This document shows positions 1 to 5,438 of a stretch of 5,438 bases of DNA, in pieces; within the stretch, counting starts at the first letter, position 1, and every line of letters starts with the position of its first letter. The translations under genes were made by a program, and so were the position numbers. Where the stretch lies: positions 1 to 5,438 of the forward strand of contig DAOVDN010000099.1 of NCBI GenBank assembly GCA_030669465.1, read 5' to 3'. This DNA comes from Desulfobacterales bacterium (GTDB lineage Bacteria; Desulfobacterota; Desulfobacteria; Desulfobacterales; ETH-SRB1). The notes below the pieces were generated by a model that was given only the letters and a program-made list of their open reading frames with translations, was not told the DNA's origin and did not search any database.

Positions 1-172
1 TGAAAATTCCCTTTTTATGATGGGAGACAACAGAGACCATAGTTATGACAGCAGGTTCTGGGGTTTTGTCAATTTAAAAGACGTAAAAGGAAAGGCTTTT
101 ATAATCTATTGGTCATGGGACAAGGACAATTTCGGTGTCAGATGGAACAGGATTGGGCAAATTTTAAAATAA
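1..172 (+). CDS. lepB: Signal peptidase I, C-terminal fragment (5'-truncated by window edge)
   Basis: This is the last 56 codons of a type I (leader) signal peptidase, the membrane-bound serine protease that cuts signal peptides from exported preproteins on the outer face of the inner membrane. The reading frame starts at base 2 and ends at TAA 170-172. The visible sequence contains family box [18 protein letters not shown] (GDNRxxSxDSRxxG), followed by a short tryptophan-rich tail (YWSWDKDN...[10 protein letters not shown]) as in E. coli LepB. The catalytic Ser (box B) and Lys (box D) lie upstream of the window, so activity cannot be judged. The tail length is normal, so the C-terminus looks intact. 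It is separated from pyrB by 373 bp of degenerate sequence and is probably a different transcription unit. Identity as signal peptidase I is close to certain from box E. Confidence 0.94.
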   Translation, partial: ENSLFMMGDNRDHSYDSRFWGFVNLKDVKGKAFIIYWSWDKDNFGVRWNRIGQILK

Positions 173-210
173 AGCGGGTGTAACACTTTTAGCCCCCTTG
201 AAAAAAATTC

Positions 211-237
211 TGACAGGATAACAAGATAAACAAGATT
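211..237. repeat. Left inverted-repeat arm of the GxxExxY-associated cassette
   Basis: The arm begins TGACAGGATAACAAGAT and contains three short related words (ACAGGAT at 213, ACAAGAT at 221 and 230). Compared with the reverse complement of 473-500, 24 of 27 positions match with one single-base gap. It lies between the lepB stop and the GxxExxY remnant. GACAGGAT/AACAAGAT words of this kind are, to my knowledge, common as dispersed repeats next to GxxExxY genes in environmental Gram-negative genomes. The pairing is seen directly; the role as an element boundary is inferred. Confidence 0.7.
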
Positions 238-300
238 TTGTTTCAAGGTTAAGTCTCACTTTAGCTATCCAGTAAATCATAAAAAATCATATCCTGAGAA

Positions 301-466
301 ATGAAATACAAAGAATTGACTGAGAAAATCATTGGTTGTGCATACAGAGTTTACAACCAAATGGGTTATGGTTTTTTTAGGTTTAATTATTAATTTTGCT
401 GAACGGAAAGTTGAAATCAAACGTAAGGTAAGGGATTTTGATGAGGATTTACAGGATGTGTTTTGA
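301..466 (+). pseudogene. GxxExxY-family protein, remnant with internal deletion and frameshift
   Basis: Two pieces of one gene are visible in adjacent frames. From ATG 301 the frame reads MKYKELTEKIIGCAYRVYNQ followed by MGYGF, the characteristic N-terminus of GxxExxY proteins (PDDEXK-nuclease-like, usually about 125-130 residues). It then hits TAA at 391-393 after 30 codons. From 380 the +1 frame reads GLIINFAERKVEIKRKVR followed by DFDEDLQDVF and TGA 464-466, the normal C-terminus of the same family. About 75 central residues are missing, including the E and Y of the GxxExxY motif and the putative PDDEXK core. The join lies near 379-380, where GGTTT occurs in both halves. The start has only a weak ribosome site (GAGAA). 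It sits between inverted repeats and is almost certainly non-functional as a nuclease-like protein. The family's function is poorly established. Confidence 0.85.
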
Positions 467-472
467 TGTTTT

Positions 473-500
473 AATCCTGAATATCTTGTTAATCCTGTCA
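473..500. repeat. Right inverted-repeat arm of the GxxExxY-associated cassette
   Basis: The arm AATCCTGAATATCTTGTTAA...CCTGTCA is the reverse-complement partner of 211-237 (24 of 27 matches, one single-base gap). It starts seven bases after the stop of the GxxExxY remnant. Further ACAGGAT sequence inside the 3' end of the coding remnant (452-457) could pair with ATCCTG at 474-479, so the 3' end of the gene and the repeat appear to be built from the same word. The arm ends 45 bases before the pyrB start, so the element abuts the pyrB leader. Confidence 0.7.
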
Positions 501-545
501 AAAAAGTCTCTTTGAAAGTCATAAACTGTTACAAACAGGCAAATA

Positions 546-1484
546 ATGCGGTTTGCAAGAAAAGATATTCTGGATATGGAATCCCTTTCTGTTGATGAGA
601 TCACCTTGATTCTGAACACTGCGGAGAGAATGAAGGAGATTTCGGAAAGACCCGTCAAAAAAGTTCCAACTCTAAGGGGCAAAACAGTTGTCCTCTTTTT
701 TTATGAGCCGAGCACACGTACACGCACATCTTTTGATATTGCAGCCAAGAGACTCAGCGCTGACAGCCTCTCGATATCAGGAAATTCCAGCAGCATGGTC
801 AAGGGAGAAACCCTGATAGATACTGCCCGGAATCTTGAGGCCATGAACCCTGATGTAATAGTATTACGGCACTCTTCGGCAGGCGCTCCACATATGCTGG
901 CACGTCTGATGAAATTCTCTATTATCAATGCAGGTGATGGAATGCATGCCCATCCCACCCAATCACTTCTTGATCTTATGACGGTCATAGAAAACAAGGG
1001 ATCAATCAAGGGCCTGCGTATTGCAATAATCGGCGACATATCCCACAGCAGGGTGGCGAGATCAAATATCATCGGATTCACAAAAATGGGCGCCAAAGTC
1101 GTTCTGGCAGGTCCTCTAACCATGATTCCAAAAGGTATTGAAGCGCTTGGGGCCTCTGTTGCCCGCACCGCAGATGATGCTGTTTGCGGCGCAGATGTTA
1201 TAATGATGCTGAGAATACAAAAGGAGCGGCAAAAGAGCATTTTGTTTCCAACAGAACGTGAGTATTCAAAAGTATATGGTCTGACAAAAGAAAGGGTGGA
1301 AAGAGCCGGGGGCGACGTGCTTATAATGCATCCGGGTCCTGTTAATCGTGGTGTTGAAATAGCGCCCGAGGTTGCAGACGGTCCTTATTCCATTATTCTC
1401 GATCAGGTAACAAACGGTGTTGCCGTACGCATGGCCATTTTATACCTGGTAACAGGAGGCACACGAAATGCTGACGCTGATTAG
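546..1484 (+). CDS. pyrB: Aspartate carbamoyltransferase catalytic subunit
   Basis: This cytoplasmic enzyme joins carbamoyl phosphate and L-aspartate to give N-carbamoyl-L-aspartate, the committed step of pyrimidine synthesis. The 312-residue length is normal for a catalytic chain. The carbamoyl-phosphate loop STRTRTSF is at 56-63, the mobile 80s loop SSSMVKGET at 81-89 (Lys86), and HPTQ at 136-139 with LLDL following. [11 protein letters not shown] spans 163-173 (Arg169), RIQKER 223-228 binds aspartate, and [11 protein letters not shown] 262-272 forms the 240s-loop region. All expected active-site residues are present. The HPGPVNRG form differs from the E. coli HPLPR type. It resembles enzymes that, in Aquifex and pseudomonads, associate with dihydroorotase or a homologue of it rather than with PyrI. 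No pyrI is visible here. The start is ATG 546 with only a weak AGG upstream (537-539). The 3' end overlaps pyrC by 17 nt, which suggests translational coupling. Confidence 0.97.
   Translation: MRFARKDILDMESLSVDEITLILNTAERMKEISERPVKKVPTLRGKTVVLFFYEPSTRTRTSFDIAAKRLSADSLSISGNSSSMVKGETLIDTARNLEAMNPDVIVLRHSSAGAPHMLARLMKFSIINAGDGMHAHPTQSLLDLMTVIENKGSIKGLRIAIIGDISHSRVARSNIIGFTKMGAKVVLAGPLTMIPKGIEALGASVARTADDAVCGADVIMMLRIQKERQKSILFPTEREYSKVYGLTKERVERAGGDVLIMHPGPVNRGVEIAPEVADGPYSIILDQVTNGVAVRMAILYLVTGGTRNADAD
1454..1459 (+). promoter_or_regulatory. Ribosome binding site for pyrC
   Basis: A perfect AGGAGG lies eight bases before ATG 1468, inside the last codons of pyrB. It fixes the pyrC start and supports coupled translation of the two enzymes. 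Confidence 0.85.
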
Positions 1485-2748
1485 AGGCGGAAGGGTCGTT
1501 GATCCGGGAAATTTAGACGGTATAATGGATATCCTGATTGAAGATGGAAAGATAGTTGAGATAAAAGCTGAAAGCTCAAAGGTCAAAGCTGAAAGGTCAA
1601 AAGTCAAAGTTATTGATGCTTTTGGCAAAATAGTGACACCCGGCCTTATTGATATGCATGTCCATCTTCGGGAGCCGGGACATGAATATAAAGAGACAAT
1701 AGAAACAGGTTGCCTGGCCGCAGCCTCCGGCGGCTTTACAGCAGTTTGTTGCATGCCAAACACAAACCCTGTAAATGACAACAGCCAGGTTACTGAATAT
1801 ATATTAAAAAAAGCCGGCGCCGCTGATACGGTTCGCGTTTATCCCGTTGCCGCGATAAGCAAAGGGCTTAAAGGAAAAGATCTTTGTGAATACGGAGATC
1901 TGAAAGAGGCGGGCGCCATTGCCGTTTCTGACGACGGGCATCCGGTTGCAAACAGCCAGCTTATGCGCAGGGCTCTGGAATACGCTAAAGGATTCAATCT
2001 TCCGGTCATTTCCCACTGCGAGGATCTTGATCTTGCAGAATGCGGGACCATGAATGAAGGTGCGGTTGCTACACGAATGGGTTTAGCCGGAATACCCAAC
2101 GCAGCCGAAAGTATAATAGTTATGCGGGATATCGCTCTCTGTGAATTAACAGGCGCCCGCCTTCATATTGCCCATGTCAGCACAACAGAATCAGTGAGAG
2201 CGATAAGAAATGCAAAAAAAAGAGGAGCGCCTGTCACGGCCGAGACAGCGCCACATTATTTCACTCTTACCGAGGATGCAGTTGATAAATACAATACAAA
2301 TGCGAAGATGAATCCCCCTTTGCGTTCCATGCAGGACAGGGAAGCTGTCCTTGAAGGGCTTGCCGATGGAACCATTGATGTTATCGCTACAGATCATGCA
2401 CCTCATTCTTCTATTGAAAAAGAAGTGGAATTCGACCTGGCCGCAAACGGCATAATAGGGCTTGAAACCTCGCTTCCTCTGAGCTTGAAACTGGTTGAAA
2501 ATGGTTTAATCACCATAACAGGCCTTGTTGAAAAGATGTCGACAAACCCCGCTCGTATTCTCGGACTTGATAATAGCTTAAAGCCAGGCAATCCTGCTGA
2601 TATTACGATCATTGATCCGGATATATCATTTACAGTAGATGCAGATAGCTTTAGATCGCTCAGCCGCAACACCCCCTTTGACGGTTGGAGCATGAAAGGC
2701 AAGGCAGTTCTTACCATGGTAGGAGGGAAGGTCGTATTTGAAAGATAA
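1468..2748 (+). CDS. pyrC: Dihydroorotase, class I (catalytically complete)
   Basis: This zinc amidohydrolase reversibly cyclises carbamoyl-aspartate to dihydroorotate, the step after PyrB. Its 426 residues are typical of the class I/multifunctional-type family. Visible motifs are the metal-binding [10 protein letters not shown] at 62-71 (His64, His66), MPNTNP 96-101, VSDDG 153-157 (Asp155/156), ISHCED 181-186 (His183), IAHVST 234-239 (His236) and ATDHAPH 307-313 (catalytic Asp309). The C-terminal composite-domain strand ([12 protein letters not shown]) is also present. Because every ligand and catalytic residue is kept, this is an active PyrC and not the inactive PyrC-prime homologue found with some ATCases. 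Residues 33-46 are an unusual lysine-rich repeat ([14 protein letters not shown]) in the loop before [15 protein letters not shown], about five residues longer than I expect from Aquifex-type enzymes. It overlaps pyrB upstream by 17 nt and the kinase gene downstream by 11 nt. Confidence 0.96.
   Translation: MLTLIRGGRVVDPGNLDGIMDILIEDGKIVEIKAESSKVKAERSKVKVIDAFGKIVTPGLIDMHVHLREPGHEYKETIETGCLAAASGGFTAVCCMPNTNPVNDNSQVTEYILKKAGAADTVRVYPVAAISKGLKGKDLCEYGDLKEAGAIAVSDDGHPVANSQLMRRALEYAKGFNLPVISHCEDLDLAECGTMNEGAVATRMGLAGIPNAAESIIVMRDIALCELTGARLHIAHVSTTESVRAIRNAKKRGAPVTAETAPHYFTLTEDAVDKYNTNAKMNPPLRSMQDREAVLEGLADGTIDVIATDHAPHSSIEKEVEFDLAANGIIGLETSLPLSLKLVENGLITITGLVEKMSTNPARILGLDNSLKPGNPADITIIDPDISFTVDADSFRSLSRNTPFDGWSMKGKAVLTMVGGKVVFER
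1564..1605 (+). repeat. In-frame tandem 21-bp repeat (two units) within pyrC
   Basis: Units 1564-1584 and 1585-1605 match at 19 of 21 bases (AAAGCTGAAAGCTCAAAGGTC-like) and are followed by a partial AAAGTT. They encode the heptads KAESSKV and KAERSKV. The unit length is a multiple of three and stop-free, so the frame is kept. The sequence resembles AAAGCTGAAAGCTCAAAG dispersed repeats that I recall between genes in some environmental bacterial genomes; that link is from memory and untested. Confidence 0.75.
2721..2726 (+). promoter_or_regulatory. Ribosome binding site deciding a TTG start for the kinase gene
   Basis: AGGAGG sits 11 bases before TTG 2738, inside the end of pyrC. The nearest in-frame ATG is codon 14 (2777), which has no comparable site and falls at the start of the first membrane segment, so the TTG start is preferred. 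Confidence 0.7.
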
Positions 2749-4519
2749 TCCTCTGGAGAGAAGACTTCGGTGGTTGATGTTTTTCAGGGTTGTGATTGTA
2801 ACCCTCCTGCTCGGCATTGCGATCTTTACCCGGATTAAAGAAACAGAATCATCACTGCAGACGGCGCTCGCACCACTATATTCCATCATAGCATTAACCT
2901 ATCTTCTTTCTTTTGCCTACCTTTTCATTTCAAAGATCATCAAAAACATCAGGCTGAACATATACATACAAAGTCTTTCAGATCTTTTGCTGATAACCGG
3001 GCTTGTATATGTAACCGGCGGAATTGAGAGCATCTATTCTGTCTTTTATCCACTGGTCATCATCTATTCAGTACTCTTTCTGGCGGGCAGAGGAGGGTTA
3101 ATTTCAGCCTCGGTCGGCAGCATATTTTACGGGCTGCTGCTTGATCTGGAATACTATGGTCTTATTCAACCGGTATACCCATGGGGTTATGATTACAACT
3201 CCAGCGCGGGTTACGTTTTTTCGAGAATTTTTATCCATATCATATCTTTCTATATTATTGCATTGCTGACAAGTTTTGCTGTCAAACAGGAAAAGAGGGT
3301 CAAGGATCTCCTGGCAGAAAAGGAAAGCGCATTTGATCAACTCGACCTGCTGCACAGAAGCATAATCGAATCTGTAGACACGGGGATCTTAACGGTGGAT
3401 CTCTACAGGAATATAAAATCCTTTAACAGAGGGGCTGAAGAGATTACCGGTTTTTTGCGTTCCGAAATTATAAATAAAAAGATCGATGATGTCTTCCCTG
3501 TTCTTTCAAGGATGCTCAATAAAGAAGGCCGATGGAAACCGGGAAACAGATTTGAAGCTGTGGATTCGGGAAAGATAATGGGCTGTTCTGTTTCGTCCCT
3601 TGTTGACGGCAATAGAGAAAAAATCGGCAATATTCTGATCTTTCAGGATTTAACGGTTATTAAAGAAATGGAACGTCAGATCGAAAAAAACAAAAGACTT
3701 GCCTTTGTTGGTGAAATGGCGGCAGGTCTCGCCCATGAAATAAGAAATCCTCTTGCATCAATCAGCGGGCCGATTCAGATGTTAAGCAAAGATATTAGAC
3801 TGGACGAAACAGATAGAAAGCTCATGCAGATCATACTGAGAGGAAAGGACCGGCTTGAAGGCTTTGTTAAAGACTTCCTTCTTCTGGCACGGCCGAAACA
3901 GTCTGAGCGGAGGGATATTAACATTGAAGTCATTATAGATGATCTCCTCGAATCTCTTCGCTTTAGTCCTGAATGGCGTGAAGATATTGAAGTAATCAAG
4001 AACTTGTGCAATCAAACCCGTATATATGGAAACAAGGCGGAAATAAGGCAGGTGATCTGGAATCTGATTTCAAATGCCGTCCAGGCGATGCCCGAGGGGG
4101 GCAGACTGAAAATAGAAACCACCCCTAATCCCCCTTTAGTAAAGGGAAAGTCCCCCCCAATTCCGCCTTTAGTAAAGGGACCCACCTCTTCAATTCCCCC
4201 TTTAGTAAAGGGACCCACCCCTTCAATTCCCCCTTTAGTAAAGGGGGGTAAGGGGGGATTTCCAGATAGAAAAAAATATCTTGAGATACGGATAAGCGAT
4301 AACGGCTGCGGAATTGAAGAAAAAAGTCAGGACAGTCTGTTTGAACCTTTTTACACAACAAAGGAAAACGGCACAGGCCTTGGACTGGCAATTGTAAACA
4401 GGATTGTGGAGAGCCACATGGGGAAGATCAGAATCGAAAGCAAACCAGGGAAAGGAACGGATTGTATAGTTTTGCTGCCGCAACAGGAGGCCTCAGATGG
4501 CGAAGATTCTCGTTGTTGA
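2738..4519 (+). CDS. pilS: PilS-like membrane sensor histidine kinase (6 TM-PAS-HisKA-HATPase) with repeat insertion
   Basis: This 593-residue sensor kinase should autophosphorylate on His and pass phosphate to the response regulator encoded just downstream. Six hydrophobic segments (about 13-31, 46-66, 80-93, 98-116, 119-137 and 161-182) with very short loops form a PilS-type membrane sensor. A charged helix (183-205), a PAS domain (about 202-308) and a linker follow. The HisKA H box is [13 protein letters not shown] (His333), the N box NLISNAVQA 442-450 (Asn446), G1 DNGCGI 521-526, the F box FEPFYTTK 535-542 and G2 GTGLGLAI 545-552. All catalytic boxes are present, so it is predicted active. 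Residues about 462-510 are a foreign proline/glycine/lysine-rich insertion of four PPLVKG repeats between the N and G1 boxes. The start is TTG, overlapping pyrC by 11 nt; the end overlaps the regulator gene by 23 nt. The kinase class is certain. The PilS assignment rests on architecture and partner, and an AtoS/ZraS-like NtrB-family sensor is the alternative. Confidence 0.88.
   Translation: MKDNPLERRLRWLMFFRVVIVTLLLGIAIFTRIKETESSLQTALAPLYSIIALTYLLSFAYLFISKIIKNIRLNIYIQSLSDLLLITGLVYVTGGIESIYSVFYPLVIIYSVLFLAGRGGLISASVGSIFYGLLLDLEYYGLIQPVYPWGYDYNSSAGYVFSRIFIHIISFYIIALLTSFAVKQEKRVKDLLAEKESAFDQLDLLHRSIIESVDTGILTVDLYRNIKSFNRGAEEITGFLRSEIINKKIDDVFPVLSRMLNKEGRWKPGNRFEAVDSGKIMGCSVSSLVDGNREKIGNILIFQDLTVIKEMERQIEKNKRLAFVGEMAAGLAHEIRNPLASISGPIQMLSKDIRLDETDRKLMQIILRGKDRLEGFVKDFLLLARPKQSERRDINIEVIIDDLLESLRFSPEWREDIEVIKNLCNQTRIYGNKAEIRQVIWNLISNAVQAMPEGGRLKIETTPNPPLVKGKSPPIPPLVKGPTSSIPPLVKGPTPSIPPLVKGGKGGFPDRKKYLEIRISDNGCGIEEKSQDSLFEPFYTTKENGTGLGLAIVNRIVESHMGKIRIESKPGKGTDCIVLLPQQEASDGEDSRC
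4122..4263 (+). repeat. Palindromic repeat element, tandemly amplified (4 cores, 33-bp period), inside the kinase gene
   Basis: The 15-nt core CCCTTTAGTAAAGGG is a perfect 7-bp inverted repeat around a central G. It occurs at 4132, 4198 and 4231, and with one substitution (GCCTTT...) at 4165. The start-to-start distance is exactly 33 bp each time. The second and third 33-bp units differ at only two positions, implying recent duplication. The outer flanks 4122-4141 and 4236-4255 are reverse complements at 17 of 20 bases (CCCCTAATCCCCC against GGGGGGTAAGGGG). Together they resemble a single CCCCTAA...CCCTTTAGTAAAGGG...TAAGGGG element whose core was multiplied. In the kinase frame it is stop-free and encodes [33 protein letters not shown] and [11 protein letters not shown]. 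Such NPPL.KG / FTKGG-coding palindromes are known to me as dispersed repeats in several phyla. Confidence 0.92.
4485..4490 (+). promoter_or_regulatory. Ribosome binding site for the response regulator gene
   Basis: AGGAGG lies six bases before ATG 4497, within the kinase coding sequence. It fixes the regulator start and implies coupling of sensor and regulator synthesis. Confidence 0.85.
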
Positions 4520-5438
4520 TGATGATCAGGGTATGAGAGAATTTCTCGAGATCCTGCTTACAAGAGAAGGATATGAAGTTACCTCTGCTTCCGGAGGCAA
4601 AGAGGCGTTAGGCCTCTGCAAAAGGCATAAATTTGACCTGGCCATTACTGATCTGAAGATGCCTAAAATTGATGGAATCGATGTTTTGAAAAGTATCAAG
4701 GAGATTTCACCGGAAACGATGGTCATATTAATCACAGCTTACGCTTCCGGGGAAACAGCGGTTGCCGCGATGAAAGAAGGAGCACATGACTATCTTGAGA
4801 AGAATTTTGATGTTGAAGACCTCAAGGCTGTGATAAAGGATGCGCTCAGCAAGAAGGGTATCAAAAAGGAAGATGCTGTTTTCATGAAGGATGCGGAAGA
4901 TGCTCTTTCCTTCGGAAATATGATCGGAAAAAGCAAGGGGATGTTAAAGGTCTATTCACTTGTTAAAAAAGTGGCGGATACTCCCGCCAACGTTCTAATT
5001 ACCGGTGAAAGCGGCACAGGTAAAGAGCTGGTCGCCGGGGCCATCCATGAAAACAGTTCCAGAAAAGATAAGCCCTTTGTCGTTATAAACTGCGGGGGTA
5101 TACCGGAAAACCTCCTGGAAAGTGAACTGTTCGGTTATATGAAGGGGTCATTCAGCGGAGCCTATGCGGACAAACCCGGCCTTTTTGAGGTTGCCCACGA
5201 GGGAACGATCTTTCTTGACGAGATCGGTGAATTGCCCCAGTTTCTTCAGGTCAAACTCCTCCGGGTAGTTCAGGAAAAAACCTTCAGAAGGATAGGTAGC
5301 ACAGAGGATATCAAGGTAGATGCAAGAATCATATCCGCCACAAATCAGGATCTGGAGCAAAAAGTTAAAGATGGCGGTTTCAGAGAAGATCTCTATTACA
5401 GGCTCAACGTAATTCCTGTAAAGATTCCGCCTTTAAGG
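4497..5438 (+). CDS. pilR: PilR-like NtrC-family sigma-54-dependent response regulator (3'-truncated by window edge)
   Basis: The first 314 residues of a two-component transcriptional activator are present: receiver, linker and most of the AAA+ domain. The C-terminal end of the AAA+ domain and the expected Fis-type HTH lie beyond the window. The receiver (about 3-117) has acidic pocket Asp8/Asp9, phospho-acceptor Asp52 (TDLKMP), Thr80 and Lys102. The Lys is followed by Asn (EKNFD), where KPF is usual. The AAA+ domain has Walker A GESGTGKE 170-177, the sigma-54 contact loop ELFGYMKGSFSGA 210-222 (GSFSGA replaces GAFTGA), Walker B GTIFLDEIGE 236-245, sensor I ISATNQDL 279-286 and arginine-finger region FREDLYYRLN (Arg296, Arg302). 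It should hydrolyse ATP to remodel sigma-54 RNA polymerase when phosphorylated by the adjacent kinase. The GYMKGSF...KPGLFE context is PilR-like, but target genes are not visible. ATG 4497 is supported by AGGAGG, and the gene overlaps the kinase by 23 nt. Confidence 0.9.
   Translation, partial: MAKILVVDDDQGMREFLEILLTREGYEVTSASGGKEALGLCKRHKFDLAITDLKMPKIDGIDVLKSIKEISPETMVILITAYASGETAVAAMKEGAHDYLEKNFDVEDLKAVIKDALSKKGIKKEDAVFMKDAEDALSFGNMIGKSKGMLKVYSLVKKVADTPANVLITGESGTGKELVAGAIHENSSRKDKPFVVINCGGIPENLLESELFGYMKGSFSGAYADKPGLFEVAHEGTIFLDEIGELPQFLQVKLLRVVQEKTFRRIGSTEDIKVDARIISATNQDLEQKVKDGGFREDLYYRLNVIPVKIPPLR

Noticed and set aside
173..205. Possible rho-independent terminator after lepB
   Set aside because: GGG and CCCCC tracts could pair only weakly across an A/T-rich loop and are followed by A residues, not a T run.
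316..346. Promoter-like TTGACT with CATACA downstream
   Set aside because: The spacing is 19 bp, the -10 match is poor, and the sequence is explained as codons of the GxxExxY N-terminus.
501..545. Promoter for pyrB just upstream of its start
   Set aside because: TTGAAA at 512-517 has no acceptable -10 hexamer at 16-18 bp spacing. A promoter must exist upstream of pyrB, but I cannot place it.
277..682. Antisense open frames covering the GxxExxY remnant and pyrB start
   Set aside because: They run across the inverted repeat and the conserved 5' end of pyrB and show no family motif, so they are chance frames in AT-rich sequence.
701..1240. 179-codon antisense open frame opposite pyrB
   Set aside because: It lies wholly within the well-conserved pyrB, shows no recognisable domain and has no credible start context.
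4132..4245. Regularly spaced 33-bp repeats as a possible CRISPR array
   Set aside because: The segments between the palindromic cores are themselves near-identical, not unique spacers, and the whole block is an open part of the kinase reading frame.
4012..4391. Antisense open frames encoding FTKGG or LLKGELKG repeats
   Set aside because: They are the other-strand readings of the palindromic repeat inside the kinase gene; they have no ribosome site and their flanks read across conserved HATPase codons.

Overview
The window is a moderately AT-rich bacterial fragment with one transcriptional direction (+). Gene content and style point to a Desulfobacterota/deltaproteobacterial-type or related Gram-negative genome. 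The evidence is a PilS/PilR-like pair with a sigma-54 activator, a class I PyrC next to an 'HPGPVNRG'-type PyrB, and several dispersed repeat families of a kind I associate with such genomes. The taxonomic call is an inference; no marker gene here settles it.

Layout. Positions 1-172 hold the C-terminus of signal peptidase I (lepB). Positions 173-545 have no intact gene. They hold the collapsed remains of a GxxExxY-family gene (301-466), bracketed by an inverted repeat (211-237 and 473-500), and look like a decayed mobile or repeat-associated cassette. From 546 a tightly overlapping four-gene series begins: pyrB (aspartate carbamoyltransferase), pyrC (dihydroorotase), a six-TM PAS histidine kinase (PilS-like) and an NtrC-family response regulator (PilR-like) that runs off the right edge. 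The overlaps are 17, 11 and 23 nt, and each of the last three genes has an AGGAGG Shine-Dalgarno inside the gene before it, so they are probably one translationally coupled operon.

How the genes work together. PyrB and PyrC catalyse consecutive steps of de novo UMP synthesis (carbamoyl phosphate plus aspartate to carbamoyl-aspartate, then to dihydroorotate). The kinase and regulator form a cognate phosphorelay expected to activate sigma-54 promoters. Joining the two modules in one coupled series is a notable arrangement, and its physiological meaning is not visible here.

The most striking signal is repeat invasion of conserved genes. The kinase carries four 33-bp tandem copies of a palindromic repeat (PPLVKG-type peptide, 11-aa period) inserted in frame in its ATPase domain, between the N box and the G1 box. 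PyrC carries two 21-bp units ([14 protein letters not shown]) in an N-terminal loop. A third repeat family brackets the GxxExxY remnant. I found no CRISPR array, tRNA, rRNA or intact transposase, and no sequence evidence for a wholly new defence or biosynthetic system.
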